Source: Pseudonocardia alaniniphila (lineage in GTDB: Bacteria; Actinomycetota; Actinomycetes; Mycobacteriales; Pseudonocardiaceae). From it: a stretch of 64,000 nt of DNA. The DNA is taken from NCBI RefSeq assembly GCF_022524485.1, contig NZ_JAKXMK010000039.1:1-64000 (forward strand). Reading direction: 5' to 3'. Below are positions 7,289-16,503 of the stretch, one piece after another. Within the stretch, counting starts at the first letter, position 1. Each line of letters begins with the position of its first letter. The notes below the pieces were generated by a model. The model did not search any database. It was given only the letters and a program-made list of their open reading frames with translations, and was not told the origin of the DNA. Both the position numbers and the translations under genes were made by a program.

Positions 7289-8584
7289 GTGCGCGTCCTG
7301 GTAGTGGGGTCCGGTGCTCGTGAGCACGCCATCGTCCTCGCCCTGGCGCAGGACCCGGAAGTCACGGCGCTCGCGTGTGCCCCGGGCAACGCGGGCACTG
7401 CTGCCGTGGCCGAGCAGCGCGGGCTCGATGTACAGGATGTGGCGGCGGCCGCGGCGCTGGCGCTCGACTGGCACGCCGATCTGGTCGTCATCGGGCCTGA
7501 GATGCCGCTCGTCGCCGGCATCGCCGACGTCGTGCGCGCCGCGGGCATCCCGTGCTTCGGCCCGACCGCGGCCGCCGCCCGCATCGAGGGCTCCAAGAGC
7601 TTCGCGAAGGACGTCATGGCGGCGGCCGGCGTGCGCACCGCCACGTCCGAGATCGTGGACACCCCGGCGCATCTGGACGCCGCGCTCGCCCGGTTCACTC
7701 CGCCGTACGTCGTGAAGGACGACGGTCTGGCGGCCGGCAAGGGCGTGGTGGTCAGCGCCGACTTCGACGTGGCGCGCGCGCACGCGAGCACGCTGCTCGA
7801 CAACGGTCACCCGGTGCTGCTGGAGTCGTACCTGGACGGCCCCGAGGTCTCCCTGTTCTGCCTGGTCGACGGGGAGACGGTGGTGCCGCTGCTCCCCGCG
7901 CAGGACTTCAAGCGCGTCGGCGACGACGACACCGGCCCGAACACCGGAGGCATGGGTGCGTACGCCCCGCTGCCGTGGGCGTCGCCCGATCTGGTCACGG
8001 AGCTCGTCTCCACGATCGTCGCGCCGGTGGCGGCCGAGATGGTGCGCCGGGGCACTCCGTTCAGCGGCCTGCTCTACGCGGGGCTCGCCCTGACCTCCTC
8101 GGGCCCGGCGGTGATCGAGTTCAACTGCCGCTTCGGCGACCCGGAGACGCAGGTCGTGCTGCCGCTCCTGCGCACCCCGCTGGCACGGCTGCTGTACGCA
8201 ACGGCCACTGGTGCACTGGCGTCCCAGCCTCCGCTGCAATGGGCCGACGGTGCGGCGGTCACGGTGGTGGTGGCGGCTGAGGGCTACCCGGGCCTCCCGC
8301 GCGCCGGTGACGTGGTCGCAGGAGCAGACGCCGACGGTGTGCTGCACGGCGGTACGCGCCGCCGGGACGACGGGGCGGTGGTGTCGTCGGGCGGGCGGGT
8401 GCTGTCCGTCGTGGGTACCGGAACGGATCTTGTGCTGGCCCGCGAGGATGCCTACCGTCGGCTCGAGGGCGTGCACCTCGCCGGCTCCCACCACCGCACC
8501 GACATCGCGCTTCGCGCCTCGCGTGGCGATGTCGAGGTTCCGCGCCGGGCCGAGGTTGTCACTCGATCGGGTGATATTGGGTAG
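7289..8584 (+). CDS. purD: Phosphoribosylamine-glycine ligase
   Basis: GAR synthetase, second step of purine synthesis: joins glycine to phosphoribosylamine using ATP. 431 residues, the usual length. N-terminal MRVLVVGSGAREHAI is the PurD signature; ATP-grasp core includes FGPTAAAARIEGSKSFAKD, VVKDDGLAAGKGVVV and the metal-binding FNCRFGDPETQ near residue 280; GPNTGGMGAY is the conserved glycine-rich loop. GTG 7289 fits the family N-terminus exactly. First of eight pur genes spread over the window. Confidence 0.97.
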   Translation: MRVLVVGSGAREHAIVLALAQDPEVTALACAPGNAGTAAVAEQRGLDVQDVAAAAALALDWHADLVVIGPEMPLVAGIADVVRAAGIPCFGPTAAAARIEGSKSFAKDVMAAAGVRTATSEIVDTPAHLDAALARFTPPYVVKDDGLAAGKGVVVSADFDVARAHASTLLDNGHPVLLESYLDGPEVSLFCLVDGETVVPLLPAQDFKRVGDDDTGPNTGGMGAYAPLPWASPDLVTELVSTIVAPVAAEMVRRGTPFSGLLYAGLALTSSGPAVIEFNCRFGDPETQVVLPLLRTPLARLLYATATGALASQPPLQWADGAAVTVVVAAEGYPGLPRAGDVVAGADADGVLHGGTRRRDDGAVVSSGGRVLSVVGTGTDLVLAREDAYRRLEGVHLAGSHHRTDIALRASRGDVEVPRRAEVVTRSGDIG

Positions 8585-8804
8585 CGCTCCTCACTGCACT
8601 GTTCCACCTAAAGTGCGTGCTCGGCGGCCGATCGGGGAGCTTCCACCACGTTCGGTCGCCGTTAAGGGCGGCTTGCGTCCGAACGGGTGGCAGTAGAAGG
8701 TTCCGCTGCCCGCCAGATTCACATCGTCGTCGCTCCCCGTGATGGCCGAGGTCGTGGGTCTGCTCCGGGTCATCCGTTCGCTCCCCCGAGAACTGAGGAC
8801 TCGA

Positions 8805-9725
8805 ATGACGAAGAACGCACGTCCGCGACACACCACTCAGAGCCGCGTGTCGCGCATCGCCGGCCGGGCCGCGATCGGTGTTCTGGGCGCGCCGATGGCC
8901 CTGCTCGCGATCGCCGGGCCGGCGGGTGCTGCGGAGGCCCACCTGGCCGACGCGGACGACGACACCGCGGACAGCACGGACGCCGGCTTCGACAGCTTCG
9001 CGGCCCTCCCCGGCATCGCCACGCCGGACCTCGCCGCGCTGCCCACCGACGGGCTGCCCACCGACGGCCTGGAGCTGCAGGGGATCGACCAGGGCCTGCT
9101 CGACCTCGCCAGCGGGGGCGCCGGCGTCGCCGACCTCCCGGCACTGGGTGCCCCGGACCTGAGCGCCCTCCAGCTGAACCTGCCGGCGGCGTACGCCCTG
9201 CCGAGCGTCGACGCGCTGCCGGCGCTGCCCGCGCTGCCGAGCACGGACGACCTCACCGCGCTGCCGGGCACCGACCTGCTCGCCGCGCTGCCCGCGCTGC
9301 CGAGCACGGACGCGCTTGCGCTTCCGGTCGCGCTGCCGGCCCTCCCGGTCGAGCTGCCCGCGCTGCCGACGAGCACCGACGACGTGGTCGACACCGTGGC
9401 CGGCGTGGCAGGCGACGTGACCGGTCTGGCCGACGACGTGACCGCCGACGTGACCGCCTCCCTGCCGCTCGACCTGCCGGTCGATCTGCCGGAGCTCTCC
9501 GAGCTGCCGATCTCCGTCGACCTGCCGGTCAACGTCGACCTGCCGGCGCTGCCCGTCCTGGGGGCGCCGAGCGCCGACGACGAGGCGTCCTCCGACGACG
9601 AGGCGACGGACGAGGACTCCGACGAGGCGGACGACGCCGACGACGCGGACGAGGCCGACGTGCCCGACGCCAGCGCGATCAGCGACGTGTTCTCGGCCGC
9701 CGACCTGGTGTCCAGCCTGATCTGA
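8805..9725 (+). CDS. Secreted Ala/Leu/Pro-repeat protein with acidic tail (unknown)
   Basis: 306 residues, not recognised. Basic N-region plus hydrophobic stretch RAAIGVLGAPMALLAIAGPAGAAEA gives a signal peptide probably cut after AGA/AEA near residue 43. The mature part is low-complexity repeats of LPALP, LPTDGLPTDG and ALPSTD with Asp/Thr punctuation; 28 bp of DNA is repeated exactly at 9222-9249 and 9285-9312. The tail is very acidic (runs of DDE/EADD, about residues 262-290), then a short hydrophobic end (DVFSAADLVSSLI). No LPXTG anchor. ATG 8805 has a weak GAGGA upstream. Likely an extracellular or cell-wall protein that may bind cations; function inferred only. Confidence 0.75.
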   Translation: MTKNARPRHTTQSRVSRIAGRAAIGVLGAPMALLAIAGPAGAAEAHLADADDDTADSTDAGFDSFAALPGIATPDLAALPTDGLPTDGLELQGIDQGLLDLASGGAGVADLPALGAPDLSALQLNLPAAYALPSVDALPALPALPSTDDLTALPGTDLLAALPALPSTDALALPVALPALPVELPALPTSTDDVVDTVAGVAGDVTGLADDVTADVTASLPLDLPVDLPELSELPISVDLPVNVDLPALPVLGAPSADDEASSDDEATDEDSDEADDADDADEADVPDASAISDVFSAADLVSSLI

Positions 9726-9733
9726 GCCGTGCT

Positions 9734-9767
9734 CGACGGCCGTCCTCCCACGGGGGGACGGCCGTCG
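9734..9767. terminator. Hairpin terminator after the secreted repeat protein
   Basis: Perfect 12-bp stem (9734-9745 with 9756-9767); inner C-G pairs can lengthen it to leave a tight loop. Positioned 9 nt after the stop of the repeat protein. No T-run. Confidence 0.8.
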
Positions 9768-9773
9768 GCCGCT

Positions 9774-9779
9774 TAGGCT
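9774..9779 (+). promoter_or_regulatory. -10 element TAGGCT, leaderless start of the aminotransferase
   Basis: TAGGCT is followed by exactly 6 nt and then the GTG start at 9786; no room for a Shine-Dalgarno. Same geometry as purS, purL and the gene at 27936. Confidence 0.6.
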
Positions 9780-9785
9780 CGGAGA

Positions 9786-10970
9786 GTGACCAACCCAGCT
9801 ACATCAGAGATTCCGATCGCGACGCGTGCCGCTATCCCGGCGTTCCACGTCATGGACGTGCTCGCCGCCGCTGCCGAGCGCCGCCGCACCCACGGTGACG
9901 TGGTGGATCTCTCCGCAGGGCAGCCCTCCACCGCTGCTCCTCCTGCCGTGCGCGCAGCCGCCGTGGCCGCGCTGTCCGGCGATGTGCTCGGCTACACCGT
10001 CACGCTCGGGATCCCGGAGCTGCGTTCCGCGATCGCAGGTCACTACGCCCGCCGCTACGACCTCGACGTCCCGCCGGAGCAGGTGGTGGTCACCACCGGT
10101 TCCTCGGGCGGCTTCCTGCTGGCGTTCCTCTCCGCCTTCGACGCGGGCGACCGCGTGGCCATGGCCCGGCCCGGCTACCCCTGCTACCGCAACATCCTGA
10201 CGGCGCTGGGTTGCGATGTCGTCGAGTTGCCCTGCGGGCCGGAGACCCGCTACCAGCCGACCGTCGCCATGCTCGAGGAGCTGGACGACCCGGTGCGGGG
10301 GCTGGTGGTGGCGAGCCCGGCCAACCCCACGGGCACCGTGCTGGAGCCTGGCGAGCTCGCTGCGCTGGCGGCCTACTGCGAGCGCAACGGGATCCAGCTG
10401 GTCAGCGACGAGATCTACCACGGCATCTCCTACGCGGGCGCCCCGGCGACCTCCTCCGCGTGGAGCACGTCGCGCGAGGCGATCATCGTCAACTCCTTCT
10501 CGAAGTACTTCTCGATGACGGGGTGGCGGCTGGGCTGGCTGCTCGTGCCCCCGCGGCTGCTGCGTCCCGCCGATCGGCTGGCCGGAAACTTCACCGTCTG
10601 CCCGCCGGCACTCGCGCAGCGCGCTGCGCTGGGTGCGTTCGACCCCACCAGCTACGCCGAGTCCGACTCGCACGTGGCCCGCTACGCGGTGAACCGGGGC
10701 CTGCTGCTCGACGGCCTGCCGCGGCTCGGGCTCACGCGCCTCGCCCCGGCCGACGGTGCCTTCTACGTGTACGCAGACGTCTCACACCTGACGGCCGACT
10801 CCATGGACCTGACGTACCGTCTGCTGGCCGCGACCGGGGTAGCGGTCGCGCCAGGTATCGACTTCGACCCGGTCGACGGCGGGAAGTGGATCCGGCTGTC
10901 GTTCGCGGGAGCCACCGACGACATCGCGGAAGCGCTGAGGCGAATGGCCGGGTGGCTCGGCCAGGCCTGA
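9786..10970 (+). CDS. PLP-dependent aminotransferase, class I/II (aspartate-aminotransferase-like)
   Basis: 394-residue fold-type I aminotransferase. PLP lysine in NSFSKYFSMTGWRLGW (about residue 240), substrate-binding Arg in the same segment, PANPTGTVL for the cofactor Asn and SDEIYHGISY for the Asp/Tyr. VTTGSSGGFLLAF is the phosphate-binding turn. The C-terminal Arg is in KWIRLSFAG. The amino donor and acceptor cannot be assigned; the subgroup is often annotated simply as an AspC-like protein. Convergent with the threonine aldolase gene, 8 bp apart. Confidence 0.9.
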   Translation: MTNPATSEIPIATRAAIPAFHVMDVLAAAAERRRTHGDVVDLSAGQPSTAAPPAVRAAAVAALSGDVLGYTVTLGIPELRSAIAGHYARRYDLDVPPEQVVVTTGSSGGFLLAFLSAFDAGDRVAMARPGYPCYRNILTALGCDVVELPCGPETRYQPTVAMLEELDDPVRGLVVASPANPTGTVLEPGELAALAAYCERNGIQLVSDEIYHGISYAGAPATSSAWSTSREAIIVNSFSKYFSMTGWRLGWLLVPPRLLRPADRLAGNFTVCPPALAQRAALGAFDPTSYAESDSHVARYAVNRGLLLDGLPRLGLTRLAPADGAFYVYADVSHLTADSMDLTYRLLAATGVAVAPGIDFDPVDGGKWIRLSFAGATDDIAEALRRMAGWLGQA

Positions 10971-10978
10971 TCCGGCTC

Positions 10979-12118
10979 TCAGTTCCCGGCTTGACCGAGA
11001 ACCGCGCGTCCGGGGCGGGCGCCCGCTCCACGCCCCGACACGGCCGGCGCGCTGCCGGCTGCCCGTGAGGGCTCGACCGGCCCGATCCGCTCCAGCGCCG
11101 CCGTGATGTCGGCGTCGGTCAGGTCGGCGTGGGTCATCAGCCGGACCTGCCCCGACATCGTGGACGCCCGTACGCCCGCCTCCTCGAAACGGCGGATGGT
11201 GCCGTCCAGGTCGGCCACGGCCACCAGCACGATGTTGGTCTGGGGCTCGCCGACGAGCCACCCGCGCTCGCGCAGCCCGGCGGCCAGCCGCTTCGCGCGC
11301 TCGTGGTCCTCGGCGAGGCGGTCGATCCGGTCGAGCGCCACCAGCCCCGCCGCGGCGAGCACCCCGCCCTGCCGGACGCCGCCGCCGAGCATCTTGCGCA
11401 GCCGCCTGGCCTCGGCGATGAACTCGACGGACCCGGCCACCACCGAGCCCACCGGCGCCCCGAGACCCTTGCTCAGGCAGACCTGCACGCTGTCGACGCC
11501 GACAGTGAGCGTCCCCGGGGGGACGCCGAGGGCCACCGCCGCGTGCCAGAGCCGGGCCCCGTCGAGGTGGACCCGCAGCTTCGCGCCCCGGGCCGCGGCG
11601 ACCACCGCGGCGTGCTCCTCGGGTGCGGTGACCGTGCCCCCGGCGGCGTTGTGCGTGTTCTCCAGGCACAGCAGGGTGGTGCGGAGCGTGTAGTAGGGGC
11701 CGATCGAACCCGCGGCGCGACGGACCGCGGTGGGCGAGACCTTGCCGGGACCGGCGTCGTACTCCAGCGGGCGCGGCATGCCACCGGCGAGCCAGGCGGC
11801 GGTGCCGAGTTCGGCGTCGAGCACGTGCGCGCCGGCAGGGGCGAGGAACGCGTCGCCACGGCCGAGGTGGTGCATCAGGGCGATGAGATTGCCCATGGAC
11901 CCGCTGGGGGTCCATAGCGCGTCAGCCGCACCGAGCAAGCCCGCCACGCGAACCTCGAGCTCGCGCATCGTGGGGTCACGGTCGAGGACGTCATCACCCA
12001 CCTCGGCGTCCGCCATTGCGGCCCGCATCTGCTTCGTGGGACGGGTGACGGTGTCGGAGCGGAGGTCGACAGGACGATCGGACGCCGTTGACCGCCGGGC
12101 TCGCGATGGAGATCGCAC
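10979..12118 (-). CDS. ltaE: Low-specificity L-threonine aldolase
   Basis: PLP enzyme cleaving L-threonine or allo-threonine to glycine and acetaldehyde, a one-carbon and glycine source. VDLRSDTVTRPT near the N-terminus and DDVLDRDPTMRELE are diagnostic; RVHLDGARLWHAAVALG binds PLP; the Schiff-base lysine is in VQVCLSKGLGAPVGSVV; RRLRKMLGGGVRQGG follows. Length is 379 aa from GTG 12118, longer than most relatives because of about 25 extra C-terminal residues after IGPVEPS. Start uncertain: GTG 12166 would add 16 residues. Confidence 0.9.
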   Translation of the reverse strand: MRSPSRARRSTASDRPVDLRSDTVTRPTKQMRAAMADAEVGDDVLDRDPTMRELEVRVAGLLGAADALWTPSGSMGNLIALMHHLGRGDAFLAPAGAHVLDAELGTAAWLAGGMPRPLEYDAGPGKVSPTAVRRAAGSIGPYYTLRTTLLCLENTHNAAGGTVTAPEEHAAVVAAARGAKLRVHLDGARLWHAAVALGVPPGTLTVGVDSVQVCLSKGLGAPVGSVVAGSVEFIAEARRLRKMLGGGVRQGGVLAAAGLVALDRIDRLAEDHERAKRLAAGLRERGWLVGEPQTNIVLVAVADLDGTIRRFEEAGVRASTMSGQVRLMTHADLTDADITAALERIGPVEPSRAAGSAPAVSGRGAGARPGRAVLGQAGN

Positions 12119-12297
12119 GGCGTCCGATTCAACCAGCAGGCGGCGGGCCGGTCGCGCGTGGGTCACGAATCCATCACAACCCAGGGCCGATCGGGTGAAC
12201 CGGCACGCGGTCGTGCAACCTCTGGTCCCGTTCCCTACGTCTCTCCGCAGACGGCGACGCAGGGGCGCGCGGCGACACGGGAGGAGGGAACGCCCGG

Positions 12298-12855
12298 GTG
12301 GAAGAGGCCGGCGAGCGGGAGCTCGCCAAAGAAACACCCGAGTCGGCGACATCCGAGCCGGTGACGTTCGAGGAGTACTTCCGCGCGCGCCGGGACGGGG
12401 TCCGGCGCACGGCGTACCTGCTGTGCGGCGACTGGCACCGCGCCGACGACCACGCGCAGGCGGCGTTCGTCGCGCTCCACCGCCACTGGCGCCGGATCCG
12501 CGACCGCAGCGCCCTCGACGCGTGGATGCGCCGCACTCTCGTGCGTGCCGTGGTCGACGAGTCGCGGCGGCCGTGGCGCCGGGAGCGCTCCACCGCCGAG
12601 CCCGCCGACACGGGCGTGCCGTCCGACTCCGACGCGGTGGCCACCCGGCACGTTCTGGTGGACGCCTTGAGGTCGGTGCCGGCGCGCCAGCGCGCCGTAC
12701 TCGTGCTGCGGTTCCTCGACGGTCTGGACGTGGCGGCCACCGCCGCGGCGCTGGGATGTACGGAGGGCACGGTCAAGAGCCAGACCGCCCACGGGCTCGA
12801 GGCCCTGCGTGCGGTGCTCGGCGACTCGCTCGACGACCTGCGGGCGACGGGGTAG
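12298..12855 (+). CDS. ECF RNA polymerase sigma factor, SigE family
   Basis: 185 residues. Sigma region 2 (about 25-85: FEEYFRARRDGVRRTAYLLCGDWHRADDH...) and region 4 (about 120-180: SVPARQRAVLVLRFLDGLDVAATAAALGCTEGTVKSQTAHGLEALR) typical of the actinobacterial SigE-type ECF group; region 3 is absent as expected. GTG 12298 has GGAGG upstream. The next gene begins 16 nt after the stop and encodes a single-span membrane protein, the usual partner arrangement. The activating signal is unknown. Confidence 0.88.
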   Translation: MEEAGERELAKETPESATSEPVTFEEYFRARRDGVRRTAYLLCGDWHRADDHAQAAFVALHRHWRRIRDRSALDAWMRRTLVRAVVDESRRPWRRERSTAEPADTGVPSDSDAVATRHVLVDALRSVPARQRAVLVLRFLDGLDVAATAAALGCTEGTVKSQTAHGLEALRAVLGDSLDDLRATG

Positions 12856-12871
12856 GGGGAGAGGTGACGGG

Positions 12872-13564
12872 ATGAGCGACATCGATGACCAGGAGCTGGG
12901 TGCACTGTTCCGTGCCGCGGCCTCCGACTCCGGCGCGCCACCGCCGGCGTTCGACCACGACTCGGTGCTGCGTGCCTCCCGGCGTGCAACCACCCGCCGC
13001 CGCCTGCTCATGGCGGGTGGCGCGATCGCCGTGTTCGCGCTGGCCGGCGTCGGGGTGGCAGTGGCGCTGCCCGGTTCTCCCGGCAACGGCACCACGGTCG
13101 CGGCGCCGATGTCGGCGGGCGACCGGGCCCCTCGGGCCGCCGCGCCACAGGACTCGGCCGGAGCCGCAGAGCGGGCGGCCGAAGGGGTAAGCCCGCTGAG
13201 CCCGCCGCTGGGGCCGGGCAACACCGAGTGCGCCGACCGGCAGGACCCCGCGGTGCGGGCGCTCGTCGACCAGGTGCTTCCCGAGGTGGCAGGAGCTCCG
13301 GAGGCGGCCACCACCATGGAGTGCCGTCCCGGTGGCGAACGTGGCGTCGCCGTGGAGGCGAGCGAGGGTGAAGCCACCGGGCTGCTGAGCGTGCAATACC
13401 TGCCCCCCGGTGTGGAGGCGGCGCTTCCTCCCGGCGCGGTCAGCGAGCCCACCGCCTCGGGCGGCACGGTGATCGTGAGCTCGAGCTCGTCCGAGGTGGG
13501 CGCGCCTGCACCGTTCGCGGGCCGGCTCGCGTCCGTGGCGGAGTACCTGGCTCCGCGTCTCTAG
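12872..13564 (+). CDS. Single-span membrane protein, putative sigma-factor partner
   Basis: 230 residues. Short cytoplasmic part (MSDIDDQELGALFRAAASDSG, FDHDSVLRASRRATTRRR), one membrane helix at about 43-66 (LLMAGGAIAVFALAGVGVAVAL) and an extracytoplasmic domain with two cysteines (ECADRQ, MECRPGG) that could pair. Proteins with this D-x-V-L-R-A-x-RR motif commonly sit next to SigE-type sigma genes, but no zinc-binding HxxxCxxC anti-sigma motif is visible, so an anti-sigma role is inferred from position only. In an operon with the sigma gene. Confidence 0.7.
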   Translation: MSDIDDQELGALFRAAASDSGAPPPAFDHDSVLRASRRATTRRRLLMAGGAIAVFALAGVGVAVALPGSPGNGTTVAAPMSAGDRAPRAAAPQDSAGAAERAAEGVSPLSPPLGPGNTECADRQDPAVRALVDQVLPEVAGAPEAATTMECRPGGERGVAVEASEGEATGLLSVQYLPPGVEAALPPGAVSEPTASGGTVIVSSSSSEVGAPAPFAGRLASVAEYLAPRL

Positions 13565-13586
13565 AGCGGGGCGAGAGACTTGCGAG

Positions 13587-14159
13587 ATGGGCACCGCCAA
13601 GGGTGAGCGGCGGCGGCACGAGCTGGTGACCGCGGCCGCGGCGCTGTTGCGCTCCGGCGGCTTCGACGCCGTGCGGCACCGCGCGGTGGCCGAGCGTGCG
13701 GGGCTGCCGCTGGCGTCCACCACCTACTACTTCGCCTCGCTGGACGACCTCGTCACCGCGGCTGTCGACCGCACCAGCCGCGACGAGCTCGCGGAGGGCA
13801 GGCAGCAGCTCGACGCGCTCGCCGCAGCGCCCGTCGACACTCCTGCGCTCGTCGAGCTGGTGCTCGATCAGCTGCTCGGCCCGGAGTCGCGCGACGGGGG
13901 CCTCGATGCCGTGCTCCTGCGCTACGAGCGGCTGGTCGGTGCGGGAAGGCGCCCGTTCCTGGCGCCGCTCATGCGCGAGCTGCGTGGCGACCTGGACGCA
14001 TTGCTCGCCGAGATCCTGCTCCGGTGCGGTCACCCACTCGACGACGTGGCGCTGCGCGACCTCGTCTCGCTCGTCGACGGTGCTGTGATCAGCGCTCTGA
14101 TCGAGGCCGATCCCGACCCGCGGGTGGCCGCCCGCGAGGTGCTGATGCGCGCGCTCTGA
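13587..14159 (+). CDS. TetR-family transcriptional regulator
   Basis: 190 residues with an N-terminal TetR helix-turn-helix (RHELVTAAAALLRSGGFDAVRHRAVAERAGLPLASTTYYFASLDDL, about residues 9-54) and a helical ligand domain of unknown specificity. It lies 22 nt after the membrane partner gene and directly before purB, but purB has its own promoter, so co-regulation with purine genes is not implied. No obvious palindromic operator nearby. Confidence 0.85.
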   Translation: MGTAKGERRRHELVTAAAALLRSGGFDAVRHRAVAERAGLPLASTTYYFASLDDLVTAAVDRTSRDELAEGRQQLDALAAAPVDTPALVELVLDQLLGPESRDGGLDAVLLRYERLVGAGRRPFLAPLMRELRGDLDALLAEILLRCGHPLDDVALRDLVSLVDGAVISALIEADPDPRVAAREVLMRAL

Positions 14160-14170
14160 TGTGGAGCGCC

Positions 14171-14176
14171 TATCGT
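14171..14176 (+). promoter_or_regulatory. -10 element TATCGT of purB, leaderless
   Basis: TATCGT lies 8 nt upstream of GTG 14185 with no Shine-Dalgarno between. It supports the choice of 14185 over the in-frame GTG at 14161. Confidence 0.55.
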
Positions 14177-14184
14177 TTCTGCAC

Positions 14185-15603
14185 GTGATCCCCAACGTGC
14201 TGGCCACTCGTTACGCGAGCCCCGAGCTCGTGCGGCTGTGGTCGCCCGAACACAAGATCGTGCTCGAACGGCGGCTCTGGCTCGCCGTGCTCACCGCGCA
14301 GCGCGACCTCGGCATCGATGTCCCCGATTCAGTGCTCGCCGACTACGAGCGCGTGGTCGAGCAGGTGGACCTGGAGTCGATCGCCGCGCGCGAGCGCGTG
14401 ACACGCCACGACGTGAAGGCCCGGATCGAGGAGTTCGACGCCCTCGCCGGCCACGAGCACGTGCACAAGGGCCTGACCAGCCGGGATCTCACCGAGAACG
14501 TCGAGCAGCTGCAGATCCGGCTCTCGCTCGAACACGTCCGCGACCGCACGGTCGCCGTGCTGTCGCGGCTCGCCCGCCGGGCTGCCGAGAACGCCGAGTT
14601 GGTGATCGCGGGGCGCAGCCACAACGTCGCGGCGCAGGCCACCACCCTCGGCAAGCGGTTCGCCTCCGCGGCGGACGAGCTCCTCGTCGCCTACGCGCGG
14701 CTCGAGGACCTGCGTGCGCGCTACCCGCTCCGTGGCATCAAGGGCCCGATGGGTACCGCCCAGGACATGCTCGACCTCCTGGACGGGGACGCGGACAAGC
14801 TCACATCGCTGGAGGAGCGGGTGGCGACCCACCTCGGTTTCTCCGCCGTGCTCACCAGCGTGGGGCAGGTCTATCCGCGCTCGCTCGACTTCGACGTGCT
14901 GAGCGCCTTGCTCCAGCTCGCGGCCGCACCGTCGTCGCTCGCCACCACGATCCGGCTGATGGCAGGCGCCGAGCTCGCCACCGAGGGCTTCCAGCCGGGC
15001 CAGGTGGGGTCCTCGGCGATGCCGCACAAGATGAACAGCCGCTCCGCCGAGCGGATGAACGGGATGATGGTGCTGCTGCGCGGCTACGCCGGGATGGCGG
15101 GCGAGCTGGCCGGGGCGCAGTGGAACGAGGGCGACGTGTCCGACTCGGTCGTGCGCCGCGTCGCCCTGCCCGACGCGTTCTTCGCCATCGACGGGCTGTT
15201 CGAGACCACCCTCACGGTGCTCGACGAGTTCGGTGCCTACCCGGCTGTCATCGCCCGCGAGCTGGACCGCTACCTGCCTTTCCTCGCGACCACGGCGGTG
15301 CTGATGGCCGCGGTCCGCGCGGGCGTCGGGCGGGAGACCGCCCACGAGGTGATCAAGGAGCACGCCGTCGGCGTCGCGCTGGCGATGCGCGAGAAGGGCC
15401 AGACCGACAACGACCTCGTCGCGCGGCTGTCCGCCGACGAGCGGCTCGGCCTGCCCGCCGGGGCGCTCGACGGCCTCCTCGCCGACCCCCTGCGGTTCAC
15501 CGGTGCTGCCACCGCGCAGGTGCAGGCCGTGGTCGACCGCGTCGCGCAGGTCGCCGACGCCCATCCCGAAGCGGCCGCCTACGTCCCTGGAGCGATCCTG
15601 TGA
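14185..15603 (+). CDS. purB: Adenylosuccinate lyase
   Basis: Two-step purine enzyme: cleaves SAICAR to AICAR plus fumarate, and adenylosuccinate to AMP plus fumarate. 472 residues beginning VIPNVLATRYASPELV, the same length and N-terminus as I recall for mycobacterial PurB. Fumarase/aspartase superfamily motifs: HDVKARIEEF, HEHVHKGLTSRDLTEN (catalytic His region), RSHNVAAQATTLGKR, and the flexible signature GSSAMPHKMNSRSAERMNG near residue 275. GTG 14185 preferred; 14161 would add eight residues not seen in relatives. Its stop overlaps the purC start. Confidence 0.97.
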   Translation: MIPNVLATRYASPELVRLWSPEHKIVLERRLWLAVLTAQRDLGIDVPDSVLADYERVVEQVDLESIAARERVTRHDVKARIEEFDALAGHEHVHKGLTSRDLTENVEQLQIRLSLEHVRDRTVAVLSRLARRAAENAELVIAGRSHNVAAQATTLGKRFASAADELLVAYARLEDLRARYPLRGIKGPMGTAQDMLDLLDGDADKLTSLEERVATHLGFSAVLTSVGQVYPRSLDFDVLSALLQLAAAPSSLATTIRLMAGAELATEGFQPGQVGSSAMPHKMNSRSAERMNGMMVLLRGYAGMAGELAGAQWNEGDVSDSVVRRVALPDAFFAIDGLFETTLTVLDEFGAYPAVIARELDRYLPFLATTAVLMAAVRAGVGRETAHEVIKEHAVGVALAMREKGQTDNDLVARLSADERLGLPAGALDGLLADPLRFTGAATAQVQAVVDRVAQVADAHPEAAAYVPGAIL

Positions 15604-16430
15604 ACCTCGTGCACAGCGGCAAGGTCCGGGACGTCTACGCCGACGGTGACGACCTGATCCTCGTGGCGTCCGACCGCCTCTCGATCTACGACGTCGTGCT
15701 CCCGACGCCCGTCCCGGACAAGGGCGTACTCCTCACCCAGCTGTCGCTGTGGTGGTTCGACCGCCTCACCGACATCACGCCGAACCACGTCATCTCGGCG
15801 TCGGACGTGCCCCCGGAGTTCGTCGGACGGGCCATGCGCTGCCGCAGGCTCTCGATGCTGCCCGTCGAGTGCATCGCGCGCGGCTACCTCGCCGGCCTCG
15901 GCCTGCAGGAGTACCAGAAGCACGGAAGCGTCTCCGGGGTGCCGCTGCCGCCCGGGCTGGTCGAGGGCTCGAAGCTGCCGGAGCCGATCTTCACGCCCAC
16001 CACGAAGGCGCCGGTCGGCGAGCACGACGAGTTCATGACGTTCGAGGACGTCGTCGCCGCTCTCGGAGCGGACACCGCCGCGCGCCTGCGTGACCTGACG
16101 CTCGCGGTGTACGCGCGAGGGGCCGACATCGCCGGGCGGAACGGGATCCTCGTCGCCGACACGAAGCTGGAGTTCGGGCTGGATGCGGCGGGGGAGATCG
16201 TGCTCGCCGACGAGGTGCTCACGCCCGATTCGTCGCGGTTCTGGCCGGCCGATGCGTGGGAGCCGGGCCGCCCGCAGTTCTCGTTCGACAAGCAGTACGT
16301 GCGCGAGTGGTCGTCGTCGCTGGACTGGGACCGCACCCCGCCCGGGCCCGAGGTGCCCACCGAGGTCGTCGCGGCCACGCGCGCCCGATATGTCGAGGTC
16401 TACGAACGGATCACCGGCGACGACTGGTGA
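15600..16430 (+). CDS. purC: Phosphoribosylaminoimidazole-succinocarboxamide synthase
   Basis: SAICAR synthetase, 276 aa: condenses CAIR with aspartate using ATP, giving the substrate of PurB. Begins VNLVHSGKVRDVY, followed by VASDRLSIYDVVLPTPVPDKG, PVECIARGYLAG, the GS-x-[LPEP] segment SKLPEPIFTPTTKA and the signature LVADTKLEFG. The GTG start overlaps the purB stop by 4 nt (GTGA), so the two are translationally coupled and encode consecutive steps. Confidence 0.97.
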   Translation: MNLVHSGKVRDVYADGDDLILVASDRLSIYDVVLPTPVPDKGVLLTQLSLWWFDRLTDITPNHVISASDVPPEFVGRAMRCRRLSMLPVECIARGYLAGLGLQEYQKHGSVSGVPLPPGLVEGSKLPEPIFTPTTKAPVGEHDEFMTFEDVVAALGADTAARLRDLTLAVYARGADIAGRNGILVADTKLEFGLDAAGEIVLADEVLTPDSSRFWPADAWEPGRPQFSFDKQYVREWSSSLDWDRTPPGPEVPTEVVAATRARYVEVYERITGDDW

Positions 16431-16503
16431 TGGGCGCCGGAGCACCACCCACCCCACACGGCACAGCAAACCGCTGTTCACACCGGCGTGCGTTCATAGC
16501 TCC

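Noticed and set aside
14329..15564. 411-codon minus-strand frame opposite purB
   Set aside because: Same GC-shadow effect; purB motifs are complete on the plus strand.
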